Origin: Lachnospiraceae bacterium UBA3645
GTDB lineage: Bacteria > Bacillota > Clostridia > Lachnospirales > Lachnospiraceae
Reading direction: 5' to 3'
Assembly: GCA_002373555.1 (NCBI GenBank)
Contig: DFKM01000156.1
Span: 1 to 10,826 of the forward strand
DNA: 10,826 nt
Under the pieces are notes generated by a model. It was given only the letters and a program-made list of their open reading frames with translations, had not been told where the DNA came from and did not search any database. Of the stretch, positions 1 to 6,435 are shown piece by piece. Numbering within the stretch: the stretch's first letter is position 1; the number at the start of each line of letters is the position of its first letter. The position numbers and the translations under genes are program-made.

Positions 1-1821
1 CTGAGCGCGATTTCAGATACTGCCACAAATGAATGGAAACTGACGCTGAAGGATGCAAGCCGCAGTGGTTTTAACGCTGCCGCCGCGACCGGAGCGACTC
101 TTGAAGCGGATAAGGGCTATTCTGAATGGAGTATACCGGTCGTTTATTCCGGCGCGAAGACCGGAAATAATGAATATGTGTCCGTGATCCTGTGTGACAG
201 TAAAGGTACTGCGAAATACTACGGCAACATCGCAAATAACAGTGCAGCCTCAGCCGATGGCGGTCAGGTTGTAAATATTCCTGCAGGTCTGACAGCAGGA
301 GACTACACGATGTATGTTTTTAGTGAACAGATCAACGGGGATAAGCTGACCGACTATGCCAGTGAGTTCAACAAAATTGCACTGACAGTAAAGCCGGCTG
401 CAGTGCAAACCAGCCAGATCACCACTGTTGACATCGGAAATATCTGGACGGCACTTGATCCGGTCAATGTAGTGCCGTTTACCGCGGAAGTCCATGATGA
501 GAAAGATGCGGACGGCGTGAATTTCACAGACAAGATGGAGATCACAAACGAAGCCTGGATCAGCGATTCAGTGATTGATATGAAAGGCGGGTCGGGCATC
601 CCCAAAGTCGGAAAGACCTACAGACACTCTGTTGAACTGAAGGCAAAGGGCGAGTGGAAATTCGGAGATACTTTTGAGTTTATTTACGGCGGGAAAAAGA
701 TCACGTCTGGATATACTGCGGATATCAGCTCCGATCACAAGACGCTGACCATTACGGGAACGGAATCTGTAACGATAAAGCAGATCGACATCGCAAAAGC
801 AGCCGTGACAGGGATTTCGGATAAAACATATACCGGGAAGACGCTGACACAGAACGTGACCGTGAAAATGGATGTAAATGGTACGAACTTCACGCTGAAA
901 TCCGGCACGGACTATACGGTGGAATACAGCAATAATACAGAAGTCGGAACAGCAACCGTAAAGATCACGGGAGCAGGAAATTATACCGGTTCTGTTTCAA
1001 AGACGTTTAAGATCTCGGAAGCGGCAACAAATCCGGATAATACAAATACATCGGATGACATGGAAGTGGATAAAAAGGCAGCAGATACCGCAGTTTCGTC
1101 TATCACTGCTCTGAAAGCTGCGGACGCGATGACGCTCGCGGACAAGGATGCTGTCACAGCTGTCCGCGCATCATATGATAAGCTGACCGATGCGCAGAAG
1201 AAACTGGTGCCTGCGGATACTTTGAAGAAGCTGACGGATGCGGAAGCGAAGATTGCGGCACTGGAGAAGGCAAAAGAAGAATCTGAGAAGGCCGCCAAGA
1301 CTGTGGTGAAGGGTAAAACCTATATCGTTTCCAAGATGAAGTATAAAGTGACCAATGCCGACATGGAGGGCAGCGGTACGGTCACCCTCACCGGTACGAC
1401 CAAAAAGAAGACCAAACTGACAAAGCTGACCGTTCCGAAGACGATAAAGATCAATGGCGCCCTGTTCAAGGTTACCGCCGTCGGAAACAAGGCATTTAAC
1501 AAGTTCACAAAAATCAAGAAGGTCACCATTGGAGATAATGTCAAAACCATCGGGACAAGCGCATTTGCCGGCAATACGAAGCTGACAAAGGTAACGATCG
1601 GAAAAGGCGTTACCAAGATCGGAAAGTCTGCTTTCTCCGGCGACAAGAAGCTGAAGACGATCACCATTAAATCGACGAAGCTGAAATCCGTCGGCAAGAA
1701 TGCGATCAAGAGCATCGATAAGAAAGCTGCTATCAAAGTACCGAAGGCAAAGCTGAAGAATTATAAGAAACTGTTCTCCTCAAAGACCGGGTTTAAGAAG
1801 ACCATGAAGGTCAAAAAGTAG
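1..1821 (+). CDS. BspA-type leucine-rich-repeat surface protein, 5'-truncated by the window edge
   Basis: The frame is open from base 1 to the TAG at 1819-1821, giving 606 visible residues; the true start lies to the left. Four regions can be seen, numbered from base 1. Residues about 1-135 are a beta-rich module with WKLTLKDASRSGF, WSIPVVYSG and LTAGDYTMYVFSE, a type common in large clostridial surface proteins. Residues about 155-340 are two more beta modules; the second (TYTGKTL, GTDYTVEYSNN, GAGNYTGSVSKTF) resembles MBG/Ig-like repeats. Residues about 355-435 are an Ala/Lys/Asp-rich helical stretch, FIVAR/GA-like. The Lys-rich C-terminus holds at least three 23-24-residue BspA LRR units (VGNKAF, IGTSAF, IGKSAF; about residues 494-566). 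No LPXTG anchor or C-terminal membrane helix is present. The protein is probably exported and adhesive; binding partner unknown. A missing N-terminal signal peptide is expected upstream but cannot be seen. Confidence 0.9.
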   Translation: MSAISDTATNEWKLTLKDASRSGFNAAAATGATLEADKGYSEWSIPVVYSGAKTGNNEYVSVILCDSKGTAKYYGNIANNSAASADGGQVVNIPAGLTAGDYTMYVFSEQINGDKLTDYASEFNKIALTVKPAAVQTSQITTVDIGNIWTALDPVNVVPFTAEVHDEKDADGVNFTDKMEITNEAWISDSVIDMKGGSGIPKVGKTYRHSVELKAKGEWKFGDTFEFIYGGKKITSGYTADISSDHKTLTITGTESVTIKQIDIAKAAVTGISDKTYTGKTLTQNVTVKMDVNGTNFTLKSGTDYTVEYSNNTEVGTATVKITGAGNYTGSVSKTFKISEAATNPDNTNTSDDMEVDKKAADTAVSSITALKAADAMTLADKDAVTAVRASYDKLTDAQKKLVPADTLKKLTDAEAKIAALEKAKEESEKAAKTVVKGKTYIVSKMKYKVTNADMEGSGTVTLTGTTKKKTKLTKLTVPKTIKINGALFKVTAVGNKAFNKFTKIKKVTIGDNVKTIGTSAFAGNTKLTKVTIGKGVTKIGKSAFSGDKKLKTITIKSTKLKSVGKNAIKSIDKKAAIKVPKAKLKNYKKLFSSKTGFKKTMKVKK

Positions 1822-1961
1822 AGAAGAACCAGGCTTCTTAAGAAGGAACTCAGAAGATATCGAAAACGTCTCAATCTTATAAAATGATGTTCAATGACAT
1901 TTTATGAATAATGGTGTATCCTAGATTCAGCTAAGGAAAGCGGTAATTTCCATGTGCGAAC

Positions 1962-1996
1962 GAAAACCCCAGAGGCTGCGACTCTCTGGGGTTTTC
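1962..1996. terminator. Bidirectional hairpin terminator
   Basis: A perfect 13-bp inverted repeat, GAAAACCCCAGAG and CTCTGGGGTTTTC, is separated by a 9-nt loop. The GC-rich core is flanked by A4/T4 runs on both sides, so it can act in either direction. It lies 140 bp after the LRR gene stop and also just downstream of the minus-strand micropeptide remnant. The T run is short, so the efficiency is uncertain. Confidence 0.75.
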
Positions 1997-2038
1997 TTGC
2001 TCCTTACGGTGAGCTGCTCCGTTTGTGCTGGCTGCGTA

Positions 2039-2134
2039 CTATTGATCTCCATCCAGCCACTTGCAAATGTAAGCGCCAACCACACTTACTACGACAGAGA
2101 TTAGAAAAGCAATTATTCTTTCTAATACAATGAC
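2039..2134 (-). pseudogene. Remnant of a small hydrophobic ICKWLD-type peptide, toxin-like
   Basis: Reading the minus strand from about 2134 to the TAG at 2039-2041 gives a single hydrophobic helix (ERIIAFLISVVVSVVGAY) followed by ICKWLDGDQ. From memory, micropeptides of about 30-35 residues with a short membrane helix and a YICKWLD-like end are common, unnamed ORFs in Clostridia and resemble type I toxin or holin-like peptides. I could find no ATG, GTG or TTG in frame before the helix, since the upstream codons run back to a TAA, and no Shine-Dalgarno sequence. It therefore appears decayed at its start, or uses a non-canonical start. After the TAG the same frame continues through the terminator hairpin (ENPRESQPLGFSF) to a TAG at 1931-1933. 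Similar tails reading through the hairpin are, as I recall, seen in intact relatives, so the internal TAG may be a second lesion. Function is not established. Confidence 0.4.
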
Positions 2135-2153
2135 GGATTCGTGCAGAATAAGA

Positions 2154-2162
2154 TGATATACT
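2154..2162 (+). promoter_or_regulatory. Extended -10 promoter element for the micropeptide ORFs
   Basis: TGATATACT matches an extended -10 (TGnTATAAT with one mismatch). No good -35 hexamer is seen 16-18 bp upstream. Transcription would start near 2170 and give a leader of about 60 nt before the ribosome binding site at 2218-2222. Confidence 0.3.
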
Positions 2163-2229
2163 AAGGTAGTAAATGATTTTATAAAGATGTAGTGTTATGA
2201 AGGAAACCGTACAGCATGGAGGTACATGA

Positions 2230-2378
2230 ATGAATCGTTCGTTCATCTTCACACTAATCGGTGTATTGATCGGCGTAATCCTCGGTTTATTTTCAGGTTG
2301 ATGTTTGGAAACTGGTCGTTCATCAGTATTTTTCTATGCGCGATGATCGGTCTGGCGTTTTCAAAATGTGAATTCTGA
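2230..2378 (+). pseudogene. Two-helix membrane micropeptide, apparently frameshifted
   Basis: A GGAGG at 2218-2222 sits 7 nt before ATG 2230. The first frame encodes 23 residues, MNRSFIFTLIG then VLIGVILGLFSG, a glycine-zipper-like helix, and ends at TGA 2299-2301. The next frame starts at ATG 2301, overlapping that stop, and encodes MFGNWSFISIFLCAMIG then LAFSKCEF, ending at TGA 2376-2378. Joined, they make a plausible protein of about 48 residues with two membrane helices and a short NWS loop, which is a common layout for tiny clostridial membrane proteins. The change is from frame 1 to frame 3 (equivalent to -1), so a one-base loss or a two-base gain near 2296-2301 would explain it. Alternatives are two coupled peptides, programmed frameshifting, or a sequencing error. 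There is no clear slippery heptamer at the junction. Confidence 0.45.
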
Positions 2379-2637
2379 TTCGTTGGAGAAACTGTCATTG
2401 GACAAAAGAAGATCCAAATTTGAATTCCTTTCGGAAGCACTGGATGCCGGTACGAACATGGAAAGCACTGCTTTTTATCCTCTTTTCGCCCAGATTCTTG
2501 CTGAGAATCCGCAGCTGACGGCTGAAGAGAATGTGCTTGGGGAAAAGACGGATTATTGGTACAAGATCAGAAAAGTATCGGAAACGACAGCAGAAAATGA
2601 AGAGGATCACGCTGATGAGGGTGGATCCTGCATATGA
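2368..2637 (+). CDS. Hypothetical 89-residue ORF, weakly supported
   Basis: This frame opens at GTG 2368, overlapping the last 11 bases of the membrane micropeptide frame, and runs to TGA 2635-2637. It encodes a soluble, acidic product with a basic patch near residues 13-16 (KRRS), a middle section rich in aromatic and aliphatic residues (FYPLFAQILAENPQL, about residues 37-51) and an acidic tail (ENEEDHADEGG). I do not recognise it. No Shine-Dalgarno sequence precedes the GTG, or the in-frame TTG at 2383, or ATG 2458. If it is translated, coupling to the upstream frame is the likely way. It could equally be the decayed tail of a lost gene. The lipase-like gene downstream has its own promoter, so this ORF is not needed for its expression. 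Confidence 0.3.
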   Translation: MNSDSLEKLSLDKRRSKFEFLSEALDAGTNMESTAFYPLFAQILAENPQLTAEENVLGEKTDYWYKIRKVSETTAENEEDHADEGGSCI

Positions 2638-2673
2638 GAAGGGAAAACGATCATGTCTGTAGATAAAGTGGTC

Positions 2674-2702
2674 TTGAAATAATGCTATTCTGCTTATATA
2701 AT
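2674..2702 (+). promoter_or_regulatory. Sigma-70/SigA-type promoter of the lipase-like gene
   Basis: TTGAAA (2674-2679), a 17-bp spacer and a perfect TATAAT (2697-2702) form one of the best consensus promoters in the window. The predicted start near 2709 leaves a leader of about 35 nt that contains AGGAGG at 2731-2736, 8 nt before ATG 2745. Confidence 0.8.
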
Positions 2703-2744
2703 TGACATGCAACGGTGAATATCTAAACATAGGAGGGTTTCGCA

Positions 2745-3677
2745 ATGCTGCATGAGGTCACATTTCCGTCGTACAATGAGAGAGACACTGTTTATGGCTG
2801 GATCTATGTACCTGCTGCCAGACCGGTTGGAATCGTTCAGCTGGTGCATGGCTTCGGTGAGCATTCCCGCAGGTATTTTCACATGATCGTGAAATTTATG
2901 AGCGCAGGATTCATTGTCGCTGCAGACGATCATGTCGGACACGGGAAGACGGCCCTGGAGAATGACTGCTGGGGCGACTGGGGCGATAAGGGCCCGCACA
3001 CGATGATGGAGGATGAACACACGCTGACCGGCATCGTAAAGGAGAAATATCCGGAGCTGCCGTATTTCCTGTACGGGCACAGCATGGGCTCATTTATTGC
3101 CAGAGACTATATCGCTGCGTACGGGGAGGAGCTTGACGGGGTGATCCTGTGCGGAACAAGCGGTGAATTCCCGGGGCTTTCGGAGGGCATGGCTTATCTG
3201 CAGCAGCTGATCGAACAAGGAAAGGGAGAGGAAGCCGATCCGAATGTCGGCGGAATGCTGATGGGCTGGATGTTCGCGCGGTGCGACGAGGGCGTCAAGC
3301 TCGGCAATGAATGGATCTGCGATGATCCGTATGTGCAGCTTGATCACGCGAACGATCCTTTCGATGCGTTTACGAAGCCGACCAGCAACAGGGCATTCCT
3401 GTATTTCTGCCAGATGATCGACTGCATTACCGGCCCGGAATGGGCAAAGAGAGTACCGCCGGAACTGCCGGTATACAATATCGCAGGCGATCAGGATCCC
3501 GTCGGCCAGTATGGTACCGGCGTCTATCAGGTCTCCAACTGGCTCACGGACAACGGAAATGAAGTGGATACGCTTCTGTATTCCGGCTACCGTCACGAGA
3601 TTCATAACTATGCCGAGCTCTGCGATGAAGTGGAAAACGGCATCATTGAATTCATGATGGACCATATTGAAACCTGA
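2745..3677 (+). CDS. Alpha/beta hydrolase, monoacylglycerol lipase-like (serine aminopeptidase S33 fold)
   Basis: This is a 310-residue cytoplasmic serine hydrolase of the Hydrolase_4 / lysophospholipase-monoglyceride lipase type. It carries the oxyanion motif HGFGEH (residues 35-40), the family motif DDHVGHGKT (61-69) and the nucleophile elbow GHSMGS (111-116, Ser113). The acid is probably Asp251 in GDQDPVG and the base His284 in GYRHEIHN, so the triad is complete. Length is normal for the family and no signal peptide is seen. It probably hydrolyses monoacylglycerols, lysophospholipids or other small esters, but the exact substrate cannot be read from the sequence. AGGAGG 8 nt upstream fixes the ATG. 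It is transcribed alone from a near-consensus promoter and converges on hflX with a gap of only 20 bp. Confidence 0.88.
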   Translation: MLHEVTFPSYNERDTVYGWIYVPAARPVGIVQLVHGFGEHSRRYFHMIVKFMSAGFIVAADDHVGHGKTALENDCWGDWGDKGPHTMMEDEHTLTGIVKEKYPELPYFLYGHSMGSFIARDYIAAYGEELDGVILCGTSGEFPGLSEGMAYLQQLIEQGKGEEADPNVGGMLMGWMFARCDEGVKLGNEWICDDPYVQLDHANDPFDAFTKPTSNRAFLYFCQMIDCITGPEWAKRVPPELPVYNIAGDQDPVGQYGTGVYQVSNWLTDNGNEVDTLLYSGYRHEIHNYAELCDEVENGIIEFMMDHIET

Positions 3678-3678
3678 T

Positions 3679-3707
3679 GCCGGTTCCCCGGCTGCATTTA
3701 CTGCAGC
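3679..3707. terminator. Weak hairpins between the convergent lipase-like and hflX genes
   Basis: Two short inverted repeats lie side by side: GCCGG-TTCC-CCGGC (3679-3692) and GCTGCA-TTTAC-TGCAGC (3691-3707). The second covers the last codons of hflX. Neither has a clean T run, so a terminator role is only possible. Confidence 0.25.
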
Positions 3708-5068
3708 ATCCGCTCTGCTTTTTCCGCTACAATTCTATCGCATTTTACGTGCATCGATACGCCTGCTTCGAGATACTCCGTGTTCCCGACGCGGGCGTTT
3801 TCCATCAGCCAGGACTGCACGGCGCCTTTGGTATAAGGGATCAGGAAATCACGCTCCACATCGCCGCGTTCCAGCTTCTCCAGGATGGCATCAGTCAGGA
3901 GACGGATGGATTCCGTTTCCTTGGCGGAAATATAGATGTTTTCATTGCTTTCGCCGGCGACGGATTCTTCCCGCAGACCGCGCCTGGGGAAATGCATCGA
4001 AGAGTCGCACAGATCCGCTTTATTGAAGATGGTGATCATGGGAATGTGTCCTGCACCAAGCTCCGTCAGCGTATTTTTGGTGACTTCGATATGCTCCGGC
4101 GCATACGGATCAGAGGCATCCACCACCTGCAGGAGCAGATCGGCCTGGGTCACTTCTTCCAGCGTGGATTTGAATGCTTCCACCAGCGTAGTCGGCAGCC
4201 GATGAATAAATCCGACGGTATCGGAGAGGAGAAAAGCGCGGCCGCGTTCCATTTCGACACGGCGGACGGTGGTATCCAGGGTGGCAAACAGCATGTCCGC
4301 TTCAAAGACTTTCCGGTCTTCCACGGCGGGGGTGGAAGTCCATTCGTCCAGCATGGCGTTCATGATGGTGGATTTTCCCGCATTGGTATAGCCTACCAGA
4401 GCCACCAGGGGAAGACGCGCGTTTTTCCGTTTCTTTCGCTGCGTTTCTCTTTCCCGGGTGACTTCTGTCAGTTCCCGCCGCAGCTCGGCCAGGCGGTGAT
4501 CAATGGTCCGGCGGTCGATCTCCAGCTGCTTCTCACCTTCACCCTTGGAAGACTGGGAGCCGGAGGCGCCGCCCTGCCGGTTCTGGGTCTCCCACATGCC
4601 GATCAGACGCGGCTTCAGGTACTGCAGTTTTGCCAGTTCCACCTGCAGTCTGGACTCTCTTGTCCTGGCACGCCGCTCAAAAATATCGAGGATCAGCCGG
4701 GTACGGTCTGTCACCGGGACTTTCAGGATTTTCTGCAGATTCCGGATCTGGGACGGGGAGAGGGTATCATTAAAAATGACGCGGCCGGCTTCCCAGGCAT
4801 CCGCGAGCGCTGCGATCTCCTCCGCTTTTCCCGAACGGACATAAAGTGCTTTGTCAACAGAAGGCAGCTGCTGCGTCACGCGGCAGCAGGGATCCATTCT
4901 GCAGGCTTTTGCCAGATCCTCCAGCTCATCCAGAGAATGCCGGAAATCCTCCTCCGTATGAAATTCATTCTCAGAAAGCGCCCACACGCCGACGAGGATC
5001 ACTTTCTCCGCTTCCTCGCCGTCGCTGCGGCGGCCCCATATTTCCTCTGCTCCGAAAAATGCAGGCAT
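3698..5068 (-). CDS. hflX: Ribosome-associated GTPase HflX
   Basis: This 456-residue protein has the full HflX layout. An N-terminal domain begins at VILVGVWAL (about residues 23-31), followed by a basic coiled-coil linker (about 184-216). The GTPase domain has G1 GYTNAGKST (226-234), G3 DTVGF (283-287), G4 NKAD (349-352) and G5 SAK (381-383). HflX splits stalled or vacant 70S ribosomes and is linked to heat and antibiotic stress; that role is family knowledge. The Gly-rich loop before the linker, usually of the GGxGTRGPGE type, here reads GGASGSQSSKGEGEKQLE (166-183) and is slightly longer and serine-rich. ATG 5068 is preceded by AAGGGG at 5079-5084, with a 10-nt spacer. The gene lies 55 bp after the aldo/keto reductase stop and may share its transcript, but an extended -10 in the gap suggests its own promoter. 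Confidence 0.95.
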   Translation of the reverse strand: MPAFFGAEEIWGRRSDGEEAEKVILVGVWALSENEFHTEEDFRHSLDELEDLAKACRMDPCCRVTQQLPSVDKALYVRSGKAEEIAALADAWEAGRVIFNDTLSPSQIRNLQKILKVPVTDRTRLILDIFERRARTRESRLQVELAKLQYLKPRLIGMWETQNRQGGASGSQSSKGEGEKQLEIDRRTIDHRLAELRRELTEVTRERETQRKKRKNARLPLVALVGYTNAGKSTIMNAMLDEWTSTPAVEDRKVFEADMLFATLDTTVRRVEMERGRAFLLSDTVGFIHRLPTTLVEAFKSTLEEVTQADLLLQVVDASDPYAPEHIEVTKNTLTELGAGHIPMITIFNKADLCDSSMHFPRRGLREESVAGESNENIYISAKETESIRLLTDAILEKLERGDVERDFLIPYTKGAVQSWLMENARVGNTEYLEAGVSMHVKCDRIVAEKAERMLQ

Positions 5069-5101
5069 AAATGAATAACCCCTTTCACTGACTGTGTCAG
5101 T

Positions 5102-5110
5102 ATTGTATCA
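5102..5110 (-). promoter_or_regulatory. Possible extended -10 promoter of hflX
   Basis: On the minus strand the element reads TGATACAAT, an extended -10 with one mismatch, inside the 55-bp gap between the aldo/keto reductase stop and the hflX start. No strong -35 is seen. A start near 5095 would give a leader of about 27 nt that includes the AAGGGG ribosome binding site. Confidence 0.4.
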
Positions 5111-5123
5111 GATGTGTAATGTT

Positions 5124-6074
5124 TTACGGCAGTATATTGCCTGCGGCCAGATAGATCTCATACCATTCCTTCCTGGTCAGCGTGAAGGAGGCTGCCGCCG
5201 CGGAATCCCTGATGCGCTGCGGTTTTGTGGTGCCGATCACCGCCTGCATCGAAACGGGAAGGCGCAGGATCCACGCAAGGGCAACGGCAGTATTCGTCAC
5301 GCCTTTCTCCTCTGCGATTCTGTCGATGACGCGGTTGAGGGCCGGATATTTCTCCGAACCGAGGAATACGCCTTCAAAGAAGCCGTACTGCATGACGGAC
5401 CAGGCCTGGATCACAATGTCGTTCATTCCGCAGTATTCGATGATCCCGCCGTCACGCATGATGCCGGCGTCTGTCATGGTGTTGAAATTGAAGCCTGCAT
5501 CAATCGCGGGTGTAAATGCAGCGCTCAGCTGGATCTGGTCGGCGGCGACCGGGACGGTCAGCACCTTTTTCAGCCGTTCGATCATCATCGGGCTGCAGTT
5601 GCTGAGACCGAAGTGCCGTACTTTTCCGGCGGCTTTCAGGATAGCAAAGGCCTCTGCGATTTCTTCCGGTTCCATCAGCGCATCCGGACGATGCAGAAGC
5701 AGGGAATCGATATGATCCGTCTGCATGCGCAGGAGGCTGTTGTCGACCGATTCCAGAATATGTTCTTTGGAAAAATCAAAATACGTGATGTCGGGATCCT
5801 TTACGATCCCGCATTTTGTCTGTAGGAAAAACTTCTGCCGCAGATCCGGGCGGGCGGCAAATACTTCACCCAGCACTTTTTCACAGGCACCGTTTGCGTA
5901 AATATCGGCATTATCCAGCATGTTGATGCCGACATCAAACGCGGTATCCAGGAGAAATTCCACTTCCTGAACAGACATGGACTGTGTCGTGGTCTTTCCC
6001 GGACCGATCCGCATCAGACCGAGAACGATCTCCGATAACTTTTCTTTTGATTCGCCGAATGGAATGTAACGCAT
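5124..6074 (-). CDS. Aldo/keto reductase, YdhF-like
   Basis: This 316-residue NADP(H)-type oxidoreductase has a TIM-barrel fold. The AKR catalytic tetrad is intact: Asp54 and Tyr59 in LDNADIYANG, Lys87 in LQTKCG and His128 in LLLHRPD. The text is close to the YdhF subgroup as I know it: YFDFSKEHILESVD, LLHRPDAL, GKVRHFGLSN, EYCGMNDIVIQAWS, QYGFFEGVFL and the terminal EWYEIYLAAGNILP. Members reduce carbonyl compounds, but the physiological substrate of this subgroup is not settled. AAGGAGGG (6079-6086) precedes ATG 6074 at good spacing. A promoter lies upstream at 6115-6142, divergent from the small membrane protein gene. hflX follows on the same strand. Confidence 0.93.
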   Translation of the reverse strand: MRYIPFGESKEKLSEIVLGLMRIGPGKTTTQSMSVQEVEFLLDTAFDVGINMLDNADIYANGACEKVLGEVFAARPDLRQKFFLQTKCGIVKDPDITYFDFSKEHILESVDNSLLRMQTDHIDSLLLHRPDALMEPEEIAEAFAILKAAGKVRHFGLSNCSPMMIERLKKVLTVPVAADQIQLSAAFTPAIDAGFNFNTMTDAGIMRDGGIIEYCGMNDIVIQAWSVMQYGFFEGVFLGSEKYPALNRVIDRIAEEKGVTNTAVALAWILRLPVSMQAVIGTTKPQRIRDSAAAASFTLTRKEWYEIYLAAGNILP

Positions 6075-6114
6075 GTTGCCCTCCTTGCACTCTGTTGATG
6101 GTCAGATCAGTCCT

Positions 6115-6142
6115 ATTATAACAGAGAACCGGCGGGGCGCAA
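6115..6142 (-). promoter_or_regulatory. Promoter of the aldo/keto reductase gene
   Basis: On the minus strand, TTGCGC (6137-6142), a 16-bp spacer and a perfect TATAAT (6115-6120) lie about 40 bp before the start codon. Confidence 0.65.
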
Positions 6143-6187
6143 TCGGAAAGAAATGGCTGATTGCAGGTGTACGGATGCCGATTATTT

Positions 6188-6196
6188 TGATATAAT
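6188..6196 (+). promoter_or_regulatory. Extended -10 promoter of the 64-residue membrane protein gene
   Basis: TGATATAAT is a perfect extended -10. No convincing -35 lies 16-18 bp upstream, as expected for extended -10 promoters. The predicted start near 6203 gives a short leader with GGAGA at 6214-6218 before ATG 6227. It is back to back with the aldo/keto reductase promoter. Confidence 0.6.
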
Positions 6197-6226
6197 AGAG
6201 AAAAATTCTGATTGGAGATACCTTTC

Positions 6227-6421
6227 ATGAAGAAGATCGCTGGTTTTTTTAAGATCCTGTTTCTGACAGTGATCACAGGCGGTTTGTACGGCGCTTACTG
6301 GATCGTGAAAAATATGGGTGCTGACGATGACAGCCCCGAGCTTTCCGAGGAAGAACGGAAGGCACGAAGAGCGCAGAATAATATGGCTGCAGCCGGTCTG
6401 CAGTACTTCAGACGCAGATAA
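6227..6421 (+). CDS. Small single-pass membrane protein, 64 residues, unknown function
   Basis: The product starts MKKIAGFFKIL, has one hydrophobic helix (about residues 5-28, FFKILFLTVITGGLYGAYWIV), then an acidic stretch (GADDDSPELSEEER, about 31-44) and a basic, Arg-rich end (KARRAQ, YFRRR). ATG 6227 is chosen because GGAGA lies 8 nt upstream; a TTG at 6212 in the same frame would overlap that site. The lysines before the helix and the acidic segment after it do not fix the topology with certainty. I do not recognise the family. Its own extended -10 promoter, good ribosome binding site and clean convergent end 14 bp from the DUF362 gene make it a credible real gene. Confidence 0.72.
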   Translation: MKKIAGFFKILFLTVITGGLYGAYWIVKNMGADDDSPELSEEERKARRAQNNMAAAGLQYFRRR

Positions 6422-6435
6422 GCGGGAAATCCGTT

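Larger units (their letters stand above)
1822..2229. other. Gene-poor spacer after the LRR gene
   Basis: This stretch carries no convincing full-length gene. It holds a 12-bp palindrome CTTCTTAAGAAG just after the LRR stop (1834-1845), a weak AT-rich hairpin (ATAAAATG 1879-1886 with CATTTTAT 1898-1905), the strong hairpin at 1962-1996, a minus-strand micropeptide remnant (2039-2134) and an extended -10 element on the plus strand (2154-2162). It looks more A+T-rich by eye than the flanking genes. An 82-codon minus-strand frame at 2004-2252 overlaps the remnant in another frame and has no family signature, so it was not called. Confidence 0.6.

Noticed and set aside
1308..1821. LRR repeat region considered as a CRISPR-like or satellite DNA repeat
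   Set aside because: The repetition is at protein level (23-24-residue LRR units) with degenerate DNA; it is coding sequence.
1834..1845. Palindrome CTTCTTAAGAAG just after the LRR gene, considered as a terminator or operator
   Set aside because: It is a loop-less perfect palindrome without a T run, in purine-rich sequence; the 1962-1996 hairpin is a far better terminator.
2004..2252. 82-codon minus-strand frame across the gene-poor spacer
   Set aside because: Its start lies within the plus-strand micropeptide start region, it has no ribosome binding site, and the ICKWLD text lies in a different frame.
1822..2744. Gene-poor islet considered as an integrated mobile element
   Set aside because: No integrase, transposase, terminal inverted repeats or target duplications could be seen; only micropeptide remnants and a terminator.
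2395..2745. 116-codon minus-strand frame across the lipase promoter
   Set aside because: It would start over the lipase start codon and cross a near-consensus promoter; no motifs.
3677..5074. 465-codon open frame on the plus strand opposite hflX
   Set aside because: It mirrors a clear HflX gene, has no family motifs, no ribosome binding site, and a His/Gln/Phe-rich text typical of an antisense shadow in GC-rich-third-position coding DNA.
5094..5825. 243-codon plus-strand frame opposite the aldo/keto reductase gene
   Set aside because: Antisense to an intact catalytic tetrad; no start signals and no family resemblance.
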